Positions 45,093 to 55,602 of a stretch of DNA of 64,000 nucleotides are shown here, one piece after another. A program made the translations under genes and the position numbers. Where the stretch lies: the NCBI RefSeq assembly GCF_029625905.1, contig NZ_JARTLM010000001.1, forward strand, positions 230,499 through 294,498, given 5' to 3'. Under the pieces are notes generated by a model, which ran no database searches, was not told where the DNA came from, and saw only the letters and a list, made by a program, of their open reading frames with translations. Origin of the DNA: Hydrogenovibrio sp. 3SP14C1. GTDB taxonomy: Bacteria > Pseudomonadota > Gammaproteobacteria > Thiomicrospirales > Thiomicrospiraceae. Every line of letters begins with the position of its first letter. Position 1 is the first letter of the stretch.

Positions 45093-46490
45093 ATGACACC
45101 GATTCAATCCTTTGGGGCGGCTGAAACCGTTACCGGTTCTTGTCACTTTCTACAACTCAAACAGGGGCCTCAAATTCTTGTCGACTGTGGAATGTTTCAA
45201 GGCTATGCTGAAAAACGTGCTTATGAAGACTTTGGATTTGATCCTAAAAAAGTCGATGTTTTACTGATAACCCATGCCCATTTGGACCATGTCGGGCGCA
45301 TTCCAAAACTGGTCAAAGAAGGATTTAAAGGCCGTATTATAAGCCTAAGAGCGACCATTGATATCATGGAAGTGATTCTGCTAGACAGTGCTAAAATCAT
45401 GCGTGAAGACTATGCCACCACCTTAAAAAAGGCGCAACGTCGCGGCGAAGAAGACAAAGTGAAGCCACCGCTATACACACTGGAAGACGTTCAATCCGTT
45501 TTTGACCTAGACATCCAATATGCCGACTATGACGAACCGGTTTCCATTGCAAAAGACGTACACGCGACTTTCCGTAATGCAGGACATATTTTAGGGTCTG
45601 CAACCATCCAGATTGATTTTAAAGAAGAAGAGCAAAGCAAAACCGTGGTCTTCTCAGGGGACTTAGGGAATGATGAAGATGTGATCATGCCACCACCCGA
45701 AGCAGTTCATCAAGCAGATGCGCTCTATATCGAATCTACCTATGGCGATCGAAATCACCGTGCATTAGAAGGCAGTATCCAAGAGTTTAAAGAGGCTGTT
45801 ATTAACACCTTAATGAATCAGGGAAATGTTCTGATTCCTTCCTTCGCAGTAGAACGTTCACAAGAGATTTTGCTGTTACTTAAGCAAATGTACTATGACG
45901 ATGAACTCCCGCCCTGCAAAATCTTTTTAGACTCCCCAATGGCCATCCGGGCCACGGATATTTACAATCAATATCATGACGATCTAAATGAAACCGCCAA
46001 TGAGTTCATTAAAAAAGATGGTTCAGTGTTCGATTTCCCACCTTTGGAATATACTTTAAAAGGGTCAGATTCGATAAAGATTAATGATGAAGAAAGTGGC
46101 TGTATCATTATTGCGGGTAGCGGGATGTGCAATGGAGGGCGAATCCTGCATCACTTTAAGCACCGTTTGTGGAATGCTCGCAACAGTGTGATTTTTGTCG
46201 GTTACCAAGCACAAGGAACGCTGGGTCGTTTAATGGTGGATGGGGCTGAAGAAATTCGTATTTACCGAGAAAAGATCAAAGTTCGCGCTAACATGTATAT
46301 GATTAATGGCTTTTCTGCCCATGCCGATCAATCTGAATTATTGAATTGGATTGGAAACTTTAACAAACTCGACAAAGTTTTCTTGATACACGGTGAAAGA
46401 GACAAACAGGAAATATTTAAAACAGCAATTGAAGAACGGTTCCATAAAACCGTTCACATTGTAGAATATGCTGAAGAAGTCTGGATTTAA
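45093..46490 (+). CDS. Metallo-beta-lactamase/beta-CASP RNA hydrolase
   Basis: A nuclease-type hydrolase of 465 aa. The zinc motif THAHLDHVGRIPKL (HxHxDH) is near residue 60, and further metal residues lie in FRNAGHILGS and FSGDLGND. The beta-CASP insert and final IAGSGMCNGGRILHHFKHRLWN plus MINGFSAHADQSELLNWI complete the YSH1/CPSF-73-like arrangement. Family members process or degrade RNA. ATG at 45093 is used because GGGAG stands 8 nt before it; an ATG at 45078 would bury that site. It is followed by a LapA-domain and a VIT-type gene, perhaps one transcript. Confidence 0.88.
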   Translation: MTPIQSFGAAETVTGSCHFLQLKQGPQILVDCGMFQGYAEKRAYEDFGFDPKKVDVLLITHAHLDHVGRIPKLVKEGFKGRIISLRATIDIMEVILLDSAKIMREDYATTLKKAQRRGEEDKVKPPLYTLEDVQSVFDLDIQYADYDEPVSIAKDVHATFRNAGHILGSATIQIDFKEEEQSKTVVFSGDLGNDEDVIMPPPEAVHQADALYIESTYGDRNHRALEGSIQEFKEAVINTLMNQGNVLIPSFAVERSQEILLLLKQMYYDDELPPCKIFLDSPMAIRATDIYNQYHDDLNETANEFIKKDGSVFDFPPLEYTLKGSDSIKINDEESGCIIIAGSGMCNGGRILHHFKHRLWNARNSVIFVGYQAQGTLGRLMVDGAEEIRIYREKIKVRANMYMINGFSAHADQSELLNWIGNFNKLDKVFLIHGERDKQEIFKTAIEERFHKTVHIVEYAEEVWI

Positions 46491-46514
46491 ACCCTGCTCA
46501 ATTTAGGAGTTCAT

Positions 46515-46742
46515 ATGAAAAATGCAAAATCGATTCTATCCATCATCTTGATTACTTTGTCAGTGATTTTTTTGCTGCAGAATATGGTTACCGTCAGAAT
46601 TGAGTTTCTTATCTGGAGTTTAGCGGTTCCTAGAGCATTAATGGTCGTTATTCTCATTGGTATTGGCTTTATTATTGGCTTACTGGTTTCCAATTTTTCT
46701 AACCACAGTAAACTTCCAAATCCACCCACAGACAACCCATAA
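46515..46742 (+). CDS. LapA-domain (DUF1049) membrane protein
   Basis: A 75-aa protein with two helices (ILSIILITLSVIFLLQNMV and RALMVVILIGIGFIIGLLV) and the LapA/DUF1049 pattern QNMVTVRIEFLIWSLAVPRALM. E. coli LapA works with LapB in controlling LPS synthesis through LpxC turnover; many DUF1049 proteins are not linked to LapB. No lapB gene is nearby, so function is open. AGGAG precedes ATG at 46515. Confidence 0.82.
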   Translation: MKNAKSILSIILITLSVIFLLQNMVTVRIEFLIWSLAVPRALMVVILIGIGFIIGLLVSNFSNHSKLPNPPTDNP

Positions 46743-46763
46743 AAACACTTCAAGGAAAAAACC

Positions 46764-47483
46764 ATGGCGCACTTTACTGAAGAAATGCTGGATACCCATT
46801 TAACCGAAGAGCATTTCTCTCACCGAATGGGGTGGTTAAGAGCCGCCGTATTAGGGGCTAATGATGGCATTATTTCCGTCGTCAGTTTATTGGTGGGGGT
46901 CATTGCTTCAGGCGCTGAAAAAGAGGCCATTTTACTGGTAGCCGTGGCAGCACTTGTTGCAGGGGCGCTTTCAATGGCCGCTGGCGAATATGTATCTGTC
47001 AGTTCACAATCCGATACAGAAAAAGCCGATCTTGAAAAAGAAAAAAAGGCCTTGGAAGACGATTGGGAAACCGAACATGCCGAATTGGCTTTAATTTATC
47101 GACAACGCGGTGTCAGCGAAACGACTGCAAACCAAGTCGCAACAGAGCTCATGGAACATGATGCACTCGGTGCTCATGCCAGAGATGAACTTGGGCTGTC
47201 AGAAATTCATACCGCACGCCCTCTTCAAGCTGCCTTTGCCTCAGCTGCTTCCTTTATTTCGGGGGCTGCTGTGCCCGTTATTCTGGTTGCAATGTTGCCA
47301 ATGGAAAATTTAGGGATCATTATTGCCTCCAGCTCTTTAATGCTACTCGCTGTTTTAGGGGCTATTGCGGCCAAAACCGGCGGTGCTGATATGTTGAAAG
47401 GGGCTTTAAGAATGTCAATATGGGGGTTTTTAGCGATGGCATTAACCACTTATGTCGGTCTTGTGTTTGGCGCGATGGGCTAA
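46764..47483 (+). CDS. VIT1/CCC1-family transporter
   Basis: A 239-aa membrane protein related to the yeast/plant vacuolar iron and manganese transporters. LRAAVLGANDGIISVVSLLVGVIASG near residue 25 and ALVAGALSMAAGEYVSVSSQSDTEKAD near 70 are the family's first two membrane segments. A charged helical, metal-binding-like insert (ADLEKEKKALEDDWETEHAELALIY) follows, and three helices end it. Likely substrate is Fe2+ or Mn2+. It is the last gene of the group beginning with the beta-CASP hydrolase. Confidence 0.9.
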   Translation: MAHFTEEMLDTHLTEEHFSHRMGWLRAAVLGANDGIISVVSLLVGVIASGAEKEAILLVAVAALVAGALSMAAGEYVSVSSQSDTEKADLEKEKKALEDDWETEHAELALIYRQRGVSETTANQVATELMEHDALGAHARDELGLSEIHTARPLQAAFASAASFISGAAVPVILVAMLPMENLGIIIASSSLMLLAVLGAIAAKTGGADMLKGALRMSIWGFLAMALTTYVGLVFGAMG

Positions 47484-47520
47484 GTCAAAAGCCTTTCTAG
47501 ACAGACTTACCGACTGAAAA

Positions 47521-48681
47521 TTAACTGGCTTGTTGAACCTGTTTCTTTAGTTGTTTAGCGGCCATCGCATAACCGCCTTCTGCGCTGTCCACAAAATGAA
47601 TGTGCTCAATACCGGTTTTGGCAACCAGACAGGTCACAACCGCTGAATGGGTTTGATGATAGCCATAGAATAAATGACCTTTTTGGTACTCTGATTCTAA
47701 CCAAGATAACAACTCAGAAACCGTTTTATAAGTACCGCTCATCACGGTACGATAGGTATCATCTAATTTTAAATAGTCTGAATTCATCACTAAATCGGAC
47801 TTATAGCGTCCCCAGTCAGCGCCTATCTCATGTTTGTTAAAACGCATCCAATATCGTCCCACGACATTCTGAAACAACAGTTTTACAGTCATTATCCAAC
47901 GAGTTACCCAAGAAATGCCTTTGGCATTCTGAAAACTCTTTATGACTGATTCTCCTTTAAGCTTGCTGGGCTTAAACGATAAAGACAACCCTTGCTCACT
48001 TAGAGGATGATGACTCAAGACCTCACCCAATAAGTCAATCAAATGTTGATGTAGGGCTTGATATAAAACAAGGGCATCTTGTTGATTTTCAGTTCGCGCT
48101 TTCACCAACAAACTGAAGGTGACTTCCTGGGCACTTGGCACTTCATTCCAACGACACTCAAAGCCGCTAAAGTCAGCATCGGGTTCAATGGTTTTTGATA
48201 AATGATAAACCGTTTGTTGTTTTACCTTATCGTCAGCTTCCTCCATGCCTCCGCCCATGAAGAAGTACTGTGTCAAACTGGGTGTGCTTTGATAACGGCA
48301 CAGAAGAATCGAGCGTGTTAAATCAGAATAAGGCACAATGCCGACACGTAAATCAAGATTCAGCCCTTTCGAGGCCATTTCTTGACACCCTTTCAACGCT
48401 TTTTCTACGGCTTCAATAAATTCGGGCGGTACACAAAAAGAGGCACCATCACCACCAAACACATAAGGAATTTTGAAGGGCTTAACTGCATTAAGCACCG
48501 CGGAAATCGTACTGCCACCGACGGTATTAATATCACGATACCGACCTTGTTGAATGGCTTGAGTGGAATTTTGCACATCAGCAATCACAACCAACCAATC
48601 TGGAAGAAGTTCGAGATAAGCATCCGGCTGAAGCGTGTCATTTAAATAGTGAACAACCGGAATCTGTTCATGAAAACTCAG
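47521..48681 (-). CDS. DUF3095-family protein with apparent CTG start
   Basis: A protein of about 386 aa. The frame is protein-like upstream of the first TTG at 48594: FHEQIPVVHYLNDTLQ and LELLPDWLVVIADVQNSTQA align in one frame, and DUF3095 proteins begin in this manner. The only start codon left after the in-frame TAA is CTG at 48679-48681, with AAGGA seven bases before it. The N-terminal part (VIADVQNSTQ, VFGGDGASF) resembles nucleotide-cyclase folds; the function is unknown. The C-terminus has HFVDSAEGGYAMAAKQLKKQ. It follows the chemoreceptor gene on the same strand. Confidence 0.75.
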   Translation of the reverse strand: MSFHEQIPVVHYLNDTLQPDAYLELLPDWLVVIADVQNSTQAIQQGRYRDINTVGGSTISAVLNAVKPFKIPYVFGGDGASFCVPPEFIEAVEKALKGCQEMASKGLNLDLRVGIVPYSDLTRSILLCRYQSTPSLTQYFFMGGGMEEADDKVKQQTVYHLSKTIEPDADFSGFECRWNEVPSAQEVTFSLLVKARTENQQDALVLYQALHQHLIDLLGEVLSHHPLSEQGLSLSFKPSKLKGESVIKSFQNAKGISWVTRWIMTVKLLFQNVVGRYWMRFNKHEIGADWGRYKSDLVMNSDYLKLDDTYRTVMSGTYKTVSELLSWLESEYQKGHLFYGYHQTHSAVVTCLVAKTGIEHIHFVDSAEGGYAMAAKQLKKQVQQAS

Positions 48682-48723
48682 TGTTATTTCCTTTTAAACA
48701 TTGATTCATTAGCAAACTCCCTT

Positions 48724-48733
48724 CCAGGCCTGG
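48724..48733. repeat. CCAGGCCTGG palindrome, copy 9
   Basis: Perfect copy between the chemoreceptor gene and the DUF3095 gene. No T tract adjoins it. Confidence 0.9.
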
Positions 48734-48743
48734 CGATAATTAA

Positions 48744-51623
48744 TTACTTTATTTTAAAAGCATTTACTGCCTCTGTCAGTTCTTCAGCGGAACGACTCAT
48801 TGATTCAGTTGTTGCGGTGGTTTCTTCAACTAAAGCGGCATTTTGCTGTGTCACCCCATCTATGGTTGTAATCGCTTTATTGATCTCATCAATACCATGC
48901 GACTGTTCTGTAGAAGCGCGGGTCACATTTTCTACCAGCTCTCTTACTTTAAGCGTCTCGCTGGTAATATTATTAAGTGATTGTGCCACTTCCTCTACTT
49001 GGTTGGCACCAATTGCAATTGCTTCAGAAGTGTTCTCCACCAGTTTACCAATTTGTTTAGCTGCATCAGCAGACTTTCCGGCTAAATTTCTAACTTCTCC
49101 CGCGACTACAGCAAATCCACGACCATGATCTCCTGCTCGTGCCGCTTCTACAGCAGCATTTAAGGCCAATAAATTGGTTTGGAAAGCAATAGAATCAATC
49201 ATGGTGGTAATTTCTTTGATCTGGTTAGAAGCCTGTTCAATGCTTTCCATTGAAGTTTGGGTGTCTACCATCACTTTATTCGCATCCGTTAACAGCCCAC
49301 TTTGATTTTCCGTAATTCGATTCACTTCCTGTGTGTGATCCAAGTTACCACGCGTCTGAGCGGCTGTCTGCTCCATTGCTGACGATGTTTCTTCTAAAGA
49401 AGCTGCCTGTTCTTGAGTTCGGCTATTCAAACTTTGTGTGCCTTCACTCACTGTACTCACATCCAAAGACAACTGATTGGTGATTTCTAAAATTCTAGAT
49501 AATGCGACATTCAGTCCAGACATCGATTCGTTAATGGCTTGCTTTGCTTCTCCAATTTTATATTCATAAGCTGTTTCAATCGGCTGAGTTAAATCGCCTT
49601 TTGCCAAACGCTGTGCGGCGCTGATTACATCACTGAAACCAGTATCCAGTTGTTTTAAGGTTGTGTTTAATGTTTCTATTAAACGTTTAACATCACCCTC
49701 TGCAGCAACATCAACTAACTCATCAAATTTTCCTTTCGCAGCCAATTCCATCACTCGAGAAATGTCCGAAAAAATCACATTCAAATCATGCATGGCACTG
49801 AGACAGTCCTCTACCACTGCTGCGTAAGCGCCTTGTAGACACGCATCAGACTGAGCATCAAAATGACCCGTTTTCAAATCATTCATCACATCCGCAATGG
49901 CAGCAAAAGTATCTTTCAAACTCTGTGACGTTTCATTCATACGATCTTTTAATAACCCGTAATCTGATTCAAACGGGAATGTCACCTGATGATCTAAACG
50001 ACCAGCCACAATTTCTTCCATGGCGGTATTGATTTCCGAAATGGCTATCTGAGATAACATGGCCTGTTGGTTATAGGCATAACCCAGTTTTGCAATTTCA
50101 TCTTCTCCATAACTGGACAAGCGCGCGAACAAGTCAGAATTTTTAACAGCTGTCTGCATCGTTTTTTCGGCTTTCCGTAATGGGCGAATAACAACATACT
50201 GCAGAATAATCATTAATAGGATGGTGACGATAATGAAAGTAATTAAAATAGCCGTGGTTGTATCTTCTGCTGCTTTGTAACGATTGTTTAATGTGTTAAT
50301 GAACTTATTGATTGTTTGAGACGCAATGATATATCCCATGACCTTTTGTTGTTCATCTTGCAACGGCAACGCAATATGCAAATACTTATCGTCCAGAATA
50401 TGACCCTTATTCAATAAAGTTTGGCTGGACATGTTTTGTAAATCTTTGATCAGCTGACGCCCTCTTTCCGTTTCATAATGCTTTTTAGACGATAAAACTA
50501 ACTTATCATCATTAAATACAGCTGGAAACTTAGCCACTTCTTGGTTTCTTTTCGTTAAATACGATTTTTTAACGGCCGTGATAAATACGATATTTTTGGA
50601 TAGTAGAGCTTTATGAATAGAACCTAACCCTTGTATTAAGATAGCAGAGCCTAAATATTGGTTATTCGCGTCATAAATTGGAATATGGTTTTTAAGTGTT
50701 AAAGCCATTTTTCCAATGGAATAAGTTCTTTGCAATCCTGGTGACTTGTTCTGATGAGCAACATCTATCCGCCAAGAAACATCAAACTGTTTATGCTTTT
50801 TTACCCAGCTTCGATAAAAAGACATGCCATCTTTATCCACTAACTGCAGCTTTACACCTTTATTGTTACTGTTCTTGGCAAAATAAGCGTCTAAGCCCCC
50901 TAGCATAGCATCCAGCCTTGACATATCTTTTTGCGCAAAAGCATCAGCAAAACCTGGCATTTTTGCAATACCGGCTAAAGCTGCCTCACCAATATCCAAC
51001 TTATTATTAAAATAAGTATCAACCATATCTTGCACATTACCAGACTGGTCACTGATTACTTCATTAAAGATAAAGTCTTTCTGTTGATTTTCATAGATAT
51101 AAGCCAATGACAACAAAACGATTGCCGTCAAGGTAACGGCTGCTAATACTTTTTGAACAATATTTAACTTATCTAAACGAAACCATTTACTGAAACGATG
51201 ACTACTACAATTAACAACTTCACCTTTAATAAGCGTTTTTTTACCTTTCCCAATCTCTTGATAGGTTTTTTCGAGTTCTGCAATACGATCCTCTTGCAGA
51301 ACTAATCGCTTAATTGATGTATAGCCTTGATATTGTCCAGCCTTCATAATGGGCTGAATTCGGATATCTACCCAGAAAGTTTCACCGTTTTTCTTCTTTT
51401 CTTTAATTGCTAAACTAACAGCCCTTCCGTGAGAAACATCTACATCAATACTCTTTTGGACGATTTCCGGTGTTTCATCGACATGTAATACGCTGGTAGA
51501 TTTTCCCAATAATTCTTCTGACTGATAGCCCAACCAGTCTGAATATTCATTATTGATAAAATTAATTCGATTCTGCTTATCGACTTTGACAATGAATCTT
51601 AGGTTGATTTTATTACCTACCAT
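48744..51623 (-). CDS. Large PAS-containing methyl-accepting chemotaxis protein
   Basis: A 959-aa chemoreceptor. A PAS domain comes first ([40 protein letters not shown], as in Aer). TM1 follows near residue 160 and a periplasmic Cache-type ligand-binding region spans about 180-440 ([22 protein letters not shown]). TM2 is near 451, then HAMP units, and the signalling hairpin with [37 protein letters not shown]. The protein thus combines a cytoplasmic PAS and a periplasmic sensor. What it senses is unknown; redox state by PAS and a small organic acid by Cache are plausible. TAAGGA precedes ATG. Confidence 0.93.
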   Translation of the reverse strand: MVGNKINLRFIVKVDKQNRINFINNEYSDWLGYQSEELLGKSTSVLHVDETPEIVQKSIDVDVSHGRAVSLAIKEKKKNGETFWVDIRIQPIMKAGQYQGYTSIKRLVLQEDRIAELEKTYQEIGKGKKTLIKGEVVNCSSHRFSKWFRLDKLNIVQKVLAAVTLTAIVLLSLAYIYENQQKDFIFNEVISDQSGNVQDMVDTYFNNKLDIGEAALAGIAKMPGFADAFAQKDMSRLDAMLGGLDAYFAKNSNNKGVKLQLVDKDGMSFYRSWVKKHKQFDVSWRIDVAHQNKSPGLQRTYSIGKMALTLKNHIPIYDANNQYLGSAILIQGLGSIHKALLSKNIVFITAVKKSYLTKRNQEVAKFPAVFNDDKLVLSSKKHYETERGRQLIKDLQNMSSQTLLNKGHILDDKYLHIALPLQDEQQKVMGYIIASQTINKFINTLNNRYKAAEDTTTAILITFIIVTILLMIILQYVVIRPLRKAEKTMQTAVKNSDLFARLSSYGEDEIAKLGYAYNQQAMLSQIAISEINTAMEEIVAGRLDHQVTFPFESDYGLLKDRMNETSQSLKDTFAAIADVMNDLKTGHFDAQSDACLQGAYAAVVEDCLSAMHDLNVIFSDISRVMELAAKGKFDELVDVAAEGDVKRLIETLNTTLKQLDTGFSDVISAAQRLAKGDLTQPIETAYEYKIGEAKQAINESMSGLNVALSRILEITNQLSLDVSTVSEGTQSLNSRTQEQAASLEETSSAMEQTAAQTRGNLDHTQEVNRITENQSGLLTDANKVMVDTQTSMESIEQASNQIKEITTMIDSIAFQTNLLALNAAVEAARAGDHGRGFAVVAGEVRNLAGKSADAAKQIGKLVENTSEAIAIGANQVEEVAQSLNNITSETLKVRELVENVTRASTEQSHGIDEINKAITTIDGVTQQNAALVEETTATTESMSRSAEELTEAVNAFKIK

Positions 51624-51913
51624 CTAACTTGTTCCTTAAATTTTCTTCGTTGAAGTTTAATGAAACGGCATATTATTGATTAACAACACAAGCCAAATTT
51701 GCTCTAAGCCTTATTTACAGGCCATTTAGGAAGGGCACTATAATGCGGTAAATTACTAAAAGCAATCACTTTAAAAATTACTACTATGCTAATAAGTTAT
51801 CTAAGCACCTGACAAAATAGATATGCGTAAATACTAAGGATATTAATAGTTAGAAAATAAGAAAGGTTACTTATGTTATTAAGCAATTGCTTTTTAACGA
51901 TTTTTAGAAAACA
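51624..51913. other. AT-rich intergenic gap between chemoreceptor and EAL genes
   Basis: 290 nt with no confident gene. The part near 51624-51720 should hold the promoter of the chemoreceptor on the minus strand. I see no sigma-28-type promoter. A 46-codon plus-strand frame (51873-52013) has a good ribosome-binding site but overlaps the EAL gene and is not accepted. Confidence 0.4.
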
Positions 51914-52681
51914 TCAGTCTAACGATGAAAAATCGACTTCTGGTAACGACTCAAACCCCGGTTTGGCAAAGAAAAAACCTTGCATTAATGGCACGCCAAG
52001 ATCTTTAAAATAGTTTACCTCTTCAATCCGCTCTATTCCTTCCGCCAATACCGTGACATTGAGATCATTGCACATCTGAATTAAATTTTTTGTAATGGCT
52101 TGCTTAACCGGACTTTGATCAACATTTTGAACCAATTCCATGTCGATTTTTAAAATATTCGGTACAAAGCTGGCCAACATGTTCAGGCCGGCGTGGCCCG
52201 CTCCAAAATCGTCTAAAGCCGTGGTAAAACCTTGGGATTGATAATATTCAAAAATATTCGTTAAATGGGCTCGGTCAACCACCTGCTCTGATTCAGTGAT
52301 TTCAAACATGATCTTCTCTAAAGGAAAATGATGCTCTTTAGCCGCCTTTAACGTACTTTGAATACAATGTTTCGGCTCATAAACCGCATTCGGTAAAAAA
52401 TTAATACTCAACATTTTGTCCAGCTTCAATCGACTGGCGAGCGCAATGGCCGTCGTTCGACATGCCTGATCAAAAGCATAACGATTATCATCGTTTACTC
52501 TCTTTAAAACACTCCATGCCGTCTTCTCTTCAATGCCGCGAACCAAGGCTTCATACCCCCATATTTCCTGATCAAAAATATGAATAATCGGCTGAAATGC
52601 GAAGGTAAACTCAAACCCTAATGGGGCATGGCACTGAAAACACCCAGACTGGGATTTTTCTACTGGAAAATGGGTCGTCAT
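51914..52681 (-). CDS. EAL-domain cyclic di-GMP phosphodiesterase
   Basis: A 255-aa stand-alone EAL protein. The catalytic motif is YEALVRG near residue 45; NFLPNAV, FEITESEQV, ALDDFGAGHAGLN and LKIDMELVQNV carry the metal-binding and loop-6 residues, and LAEGIERIEE follows. The key acidic residues seem intact, so it should cleave c-di-GMP to pGpG. A Cys pair near the start (GCFQCH) is unusual and could bind metal or haem-type ligand. It may counter the diguanylate cyclase encoded at 42632. No fused sensor domain is present. Confidence 0.92.
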   Translation of the reverse strand: MTTHFPVEKSQSGCFQCHAPLGFEFTFAFQPIIHIFDQEIWGYEALVRGIEEKTAWSVLKRVNDDNRYAFDQACRTTAIALASRLKLDKMLSINFLPNAVYEPKHCIQSTLKAAKEHHFPLEKIMFEITESEQVVDRAHLTNIFEYYQSQGFTTALDDFGAGHAGLNMLASFVPNILKIDMELVQNVDQSPVKQAITKNLIQMCNDLNVTVLAEGIERIEEVNYFKDLGVPLMQGFFFAKPGFESLPEVDFSSLD

Positions 52682-52854
52682 AAAAATAAGCTCTATTGAT
52701 GGTTAAAATCATTATAGAGAAAGATTACAGCCATTGCACTGATGCTAAATTTCACTTCATTTTGCTCTCTCTCTAGGAAAAGACATTAAACCATGAATAA
52801 AATGCTTTTAATTTGATTAGAATCTTACCAAGAAGAGGCCTAAAAGGAATGAGC

Positions 52855-54207
52855 ATGACGAATACAAAACAAACAACCACTGGGTTATTCATTGCCATCT
52901 TGGCGGGGGTCATTGTATGGGGCCTTTTGAGTGCTTTATTGCCTTTTCAGCAAGCCGCTCTGCTTGGGCTAGTGACATTTATGGTGATTTTATGGAGTAA
53001 TGAAACGCTGCCTTTAGGCTGGGTCGCCTTGTTTCCGATTGTCGCCTTTCCCATGTTCGGCATTGCAGACACCAATACTGTAGCGCCCAATTATGCCAAG
53101 TCGATCATCTTCTTGTTTTTAGGCGGTTTCATGCTGGCGATTGCGGTTGAAAAAACGGGCCTGCATAAAGTCATTTCCAATAAAATGCTGGCGATTTTTC
53201 CCAACACGGCACGCGGCATGATTTTCGCCTTAGCCATCACATCGGGTACCTTAAGCGCTTTTTTATCCAACACCACCACCACTTTATTACTCATTCCGCT
53301 GGCAATTTTCTTATCGGAAGATATGAAGCTCAAAGTCCGGTTTGCTTTAGCCATTGCTTACGGGGCCAGTATCGGCGGCATTATCACACCCATCGGTACT
53401 CCCCCGAATCTCATTTTATTTGGTATCTTTGAAGAACACCAGATCGCCAGTATTCCATTTGTGCAATGGATTACGTTAGTTCTGCCATTGGCACTGATGA
53501 TGTTTTGTGTGGTGGGTTGGGTGCTCTCACTGGGAACCGATAATCAACCCATTCCAACGAAAGAAGACAGCAAAAGTTTGTCTTCCAACCAGAAAAAGGT
53601 CAGTTTTGCTCTCATGACTTTAGTCGGACTACTGCTCATTAACTCTCCAATTGAACCTTATTACAGTGGATTAGGGTTAAGCGAAAAGGGGATCTTATTG
53701 GGATTCGGGTTGATGATGTTTTTGCCCCCTTTCAATATCTTAAACTGGGATGACTCTCATAAAATTCCTTATGAAATCATTTTCTTATTCGGCGCCGGAT
53801 TCGCCATCGCCAATGCCTTTACCGATACCGGGTTAGCGGATCAATTAGCAGCTTGGTTACAGACCGCAACGAGCTTGCCTCCGCTACTACTATTAGTCTT
53901 GATTGCGGCCACTGTTACCTTTTCAACCGAAATCACCAGCAACACCGCCCTAATTTCCATGGTGCTTCCGGTGATTTATGCCGTTACCGAACAAAATGGA
54001 CTGGATAGCCGGCTTTTCATGATGGTGGCCACCATCTGCGCGAGTTATGCCTTTATGTTGCCTATTGCCACACCGCCTAACGCTATCGCCATGAGTAGTG
54101 GTGCCGTCACCGTTAAAATCATGGCGCGCTATGGCATTATCTTTAACTTTTTAGGCATTCTGCTGGTGACCTTAACCGCGACAGTCTATTGGCAGGCTTT
54201 CTTATAA
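52855..54207 (+). CDS. SLC13/DASS-family anion:sodium symporter
   Basis: An integral membrane protein of about 450 aa with 11-12 helices. The two duplicated SNT motifs that coordinate Na+ and carboxylate are present: FLSNTTTTLLLIPLAIF and TSNTALISMVLPVIYA, and IGTPPNLILFG and PIATPPNAIAMSSG are the partner segments. Substrates in this family are dicarboxylates, citrate, sulfate or phosphate. ATG at 52855 is preferred (AAGGA 6 nt upstream); a TTG at 52813 is not likely. It is convergent with the antiporter gene, with a 3-nt gap. Confidence 0.88.
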   Translation: MTNTKQTTTGLFIAILAGVIVWGLLSALLPFQQAALLGLVTFMVILWSNETLPLGWVALFPIVAFPMFGIADTNTVAPNYAKSIIFLFLGGFMLAIAVEKTGLHKVISNKMLAIFPNTARGMIFALAITSGTLSAFLSNTTTTLLLIPLAIFLSEDMKLKVRFALAIAYGASIGGIITPIGTPPNLILFGIFEEHQIASIPFVQWITLVLPLALMMFCVVGWVLSLGTDNQPIPTKEDSKSLSSNQKKVSFALMTLVGLLLINSPIEPYYSGLGLSEKGILLGFGLMMFLPPFNILNWDDSHKIPYEIIFLFGAGFAIANAFTDTGLADQLAAWLQTATSLPPLLLLVLIAATVTFSTEITSNTALISMVLPVIYAVTEQNGLDSRLFMMVATICASYAFMLPIATPPNAIAMSSGAVTVKIMARYGIIFNFLGILLVTLTATVYWQAFL

Positions 54208-54210
54208 CAT

Positions 54211-55425
54211 TTAAGATTTGGAATCGAAGTCCAATTCAGTTTGTCTGGCCGATTCACCCGACTTGATTAACAGCCAGCGCGTCGCGATTGGACCTGCCAG
54301 CTCAAAGACAATCGTAGCACTTAAAATAACGGCCAAAATGGATCCCTTTAAATGTGGAAATTGTTGAATGGCTAATAGCGCCATCCCGATCGGCACCCCG
54401 GCATGGGGCAACATAGCGAATCCCATCCAAGCATATTGTTTTTGATCACATCTCGCCCATTTGGCGCCGATGTAGGATCCAAAAATCCGTCCTAAAATTC
54501 GAAAAGCAACATACCCGACGCCCATATAGCCAATCGTATACAAGGCTGATAAATCCAATGAAGCCCCCGCCAGCAGGAAAAATAAAATTAATAACGGCCA
54601 CTCAAACATTTCCAGTTCATCAAAGGGGCGATGGCGATGACGGGTTGAGAAATTTGCCACCACGGTGCCCATCATCATCGCGGATAAAATATAAGACACC
54701 CCGATCATTTCAGCCAGGCCTGCACACAATAACACCAACCCCAACACCTCTGCTTGGGATGACTTTCCAGGATAGAGATGACTATTTAAGAAGGCCATCG
54801 GAAAGCCTAAAATACCTCCTAACAACAAAGCACCAAACACTTCCCAAAGGCCGTTATTCATCGCATCTAGACTATGGCCGTTCCCGCCCACAATCGTCGC
54901 CATTACCAACAAGAAGCTGAACAGCAACATGCCCCAGGCATCGTCAATCGCCACCACCCCCAGTAGCGTATCGGTAAAGGGTCCTTTTGCATCAATTTCA
55001 CGCGTCACATCAATCACCGGTGCAGGGGCTGTCGCAGGGGCAATTCCCGCCAAGATTAATGCCATCTCAATCGGCACACCCAGCAACCATAAGCCGAAAA
55101 ACATCAATGTCGCTGTCATCAACATCACACTGATGGAAATTCCGATAATCGGCCGCCCCATGGTGGTTAGCTTTTCACGCGTTAAATTCTGCCCAAGTAA
55201 AAACCCAATCATCGCTAAAGCGATGTCCGTCAGAAGCGGAAACCAATCATAGGCAAATGTAGGTAACCAATCCAAAGTACCGGGACCAATCAAAAACCCG
55301 GTAAAAATTAATAGAGTCACTCGTGGTAAAGGCGTATGCCGTCCTAATAGGTCAGCGGTCAACCCAATCAGGAATAGACCACCAAAAGTGAGTAAGATGC
55401 TGGGAATAAGGTCGGGATGTGTCAT
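54211..55425 (-). CDS. CPA-type cation:proton antiporter
   Basis: A 404-aa membrane protein with about 12 helices of the Na+/H+ exchanger (CPA2-like) superfamily. PRVTLLIFTGFLIGPGTLDWLP near residue 32 is the first family block. ALILAGIAPATAPAPVIDV near 123 and DTLLGVVAIDDAWGMLLFSFLLV, with the acidic DD motif thought to bind cation, follow. It has no C-terminal TrkA-N/RCK domain, unlike KefB/C. It should contribute to pH and Na+ or K+ balance. It is divergent from cynS, with a 236-nt gap holding the cynS promoter. A near copy of the palindrome (CCAGGCCTGC, 54714-54723) lies inside. Confidence 0.87.
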   Translation of the reverse strand: MTHPDLIPSILLTFGGLFLIGLTADLLGRHTPLPRVTLLIFTGFLIGPGTLDWLPTFAYDWFPLLTDIALAMIGFLLGQNLTREKLTTMGRPIIGISISVMLMTATLMFFGLWLLGVPIEMALILAGIAPATAPAPVIDVTREIDAKGPFTDTLLGVVAIDDAWGMLLFSFLLVMATIVGGNGHSLDAMNNGLWEVFGALLLGGILGFPMAFLNSHLYPGKSSQAEVLGLVLLCAGLAEMIGVSYILSAMMMGTVVANFSTRHRHRPFDELEMFEWPLLILFFLLAGASLDLSALYTIGYMGVGYVAFRILGRIFGSYIGAKWARCDQKQYAWMGFAMLPHAGVPIGMALLAIQQFPHLKGSILAVILSATIVFELAGPIATRWLLIKSGESARQTELDFDSKS

Positions 55426-55602
55426 AGATTTTATTTTATCGCCTTATGAGCAGAAAGCGAATTTATCTAAGGCGTTATTTCTTGCTTATGATTAATTATG
55501 TATTTTTGAATGACGCACCAAAAAACAACAAAATGTTGCACCTTTTTAATAAAACAAAAACAAAAATAACAATATTAGTAATAAAATCAATAATATAAAA
55601 AA

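Noticed and set aside
48649-49128. 159-codon plus-strand frame opposite the chemoreceptor gene
   Set aside because: Antisense shadow of the conserved MCP signalling domain; Ser/Ala-rich low-complexity product.
51873-52013. 46-codon plus-strand frame with a good AAAGG ribosome-binding site, overlapping the end of the EAL gene
   Set aside because: Half of it is antisense to a well-supported gene, and the peptide has no recognisable feature. Transcript data would be needed.
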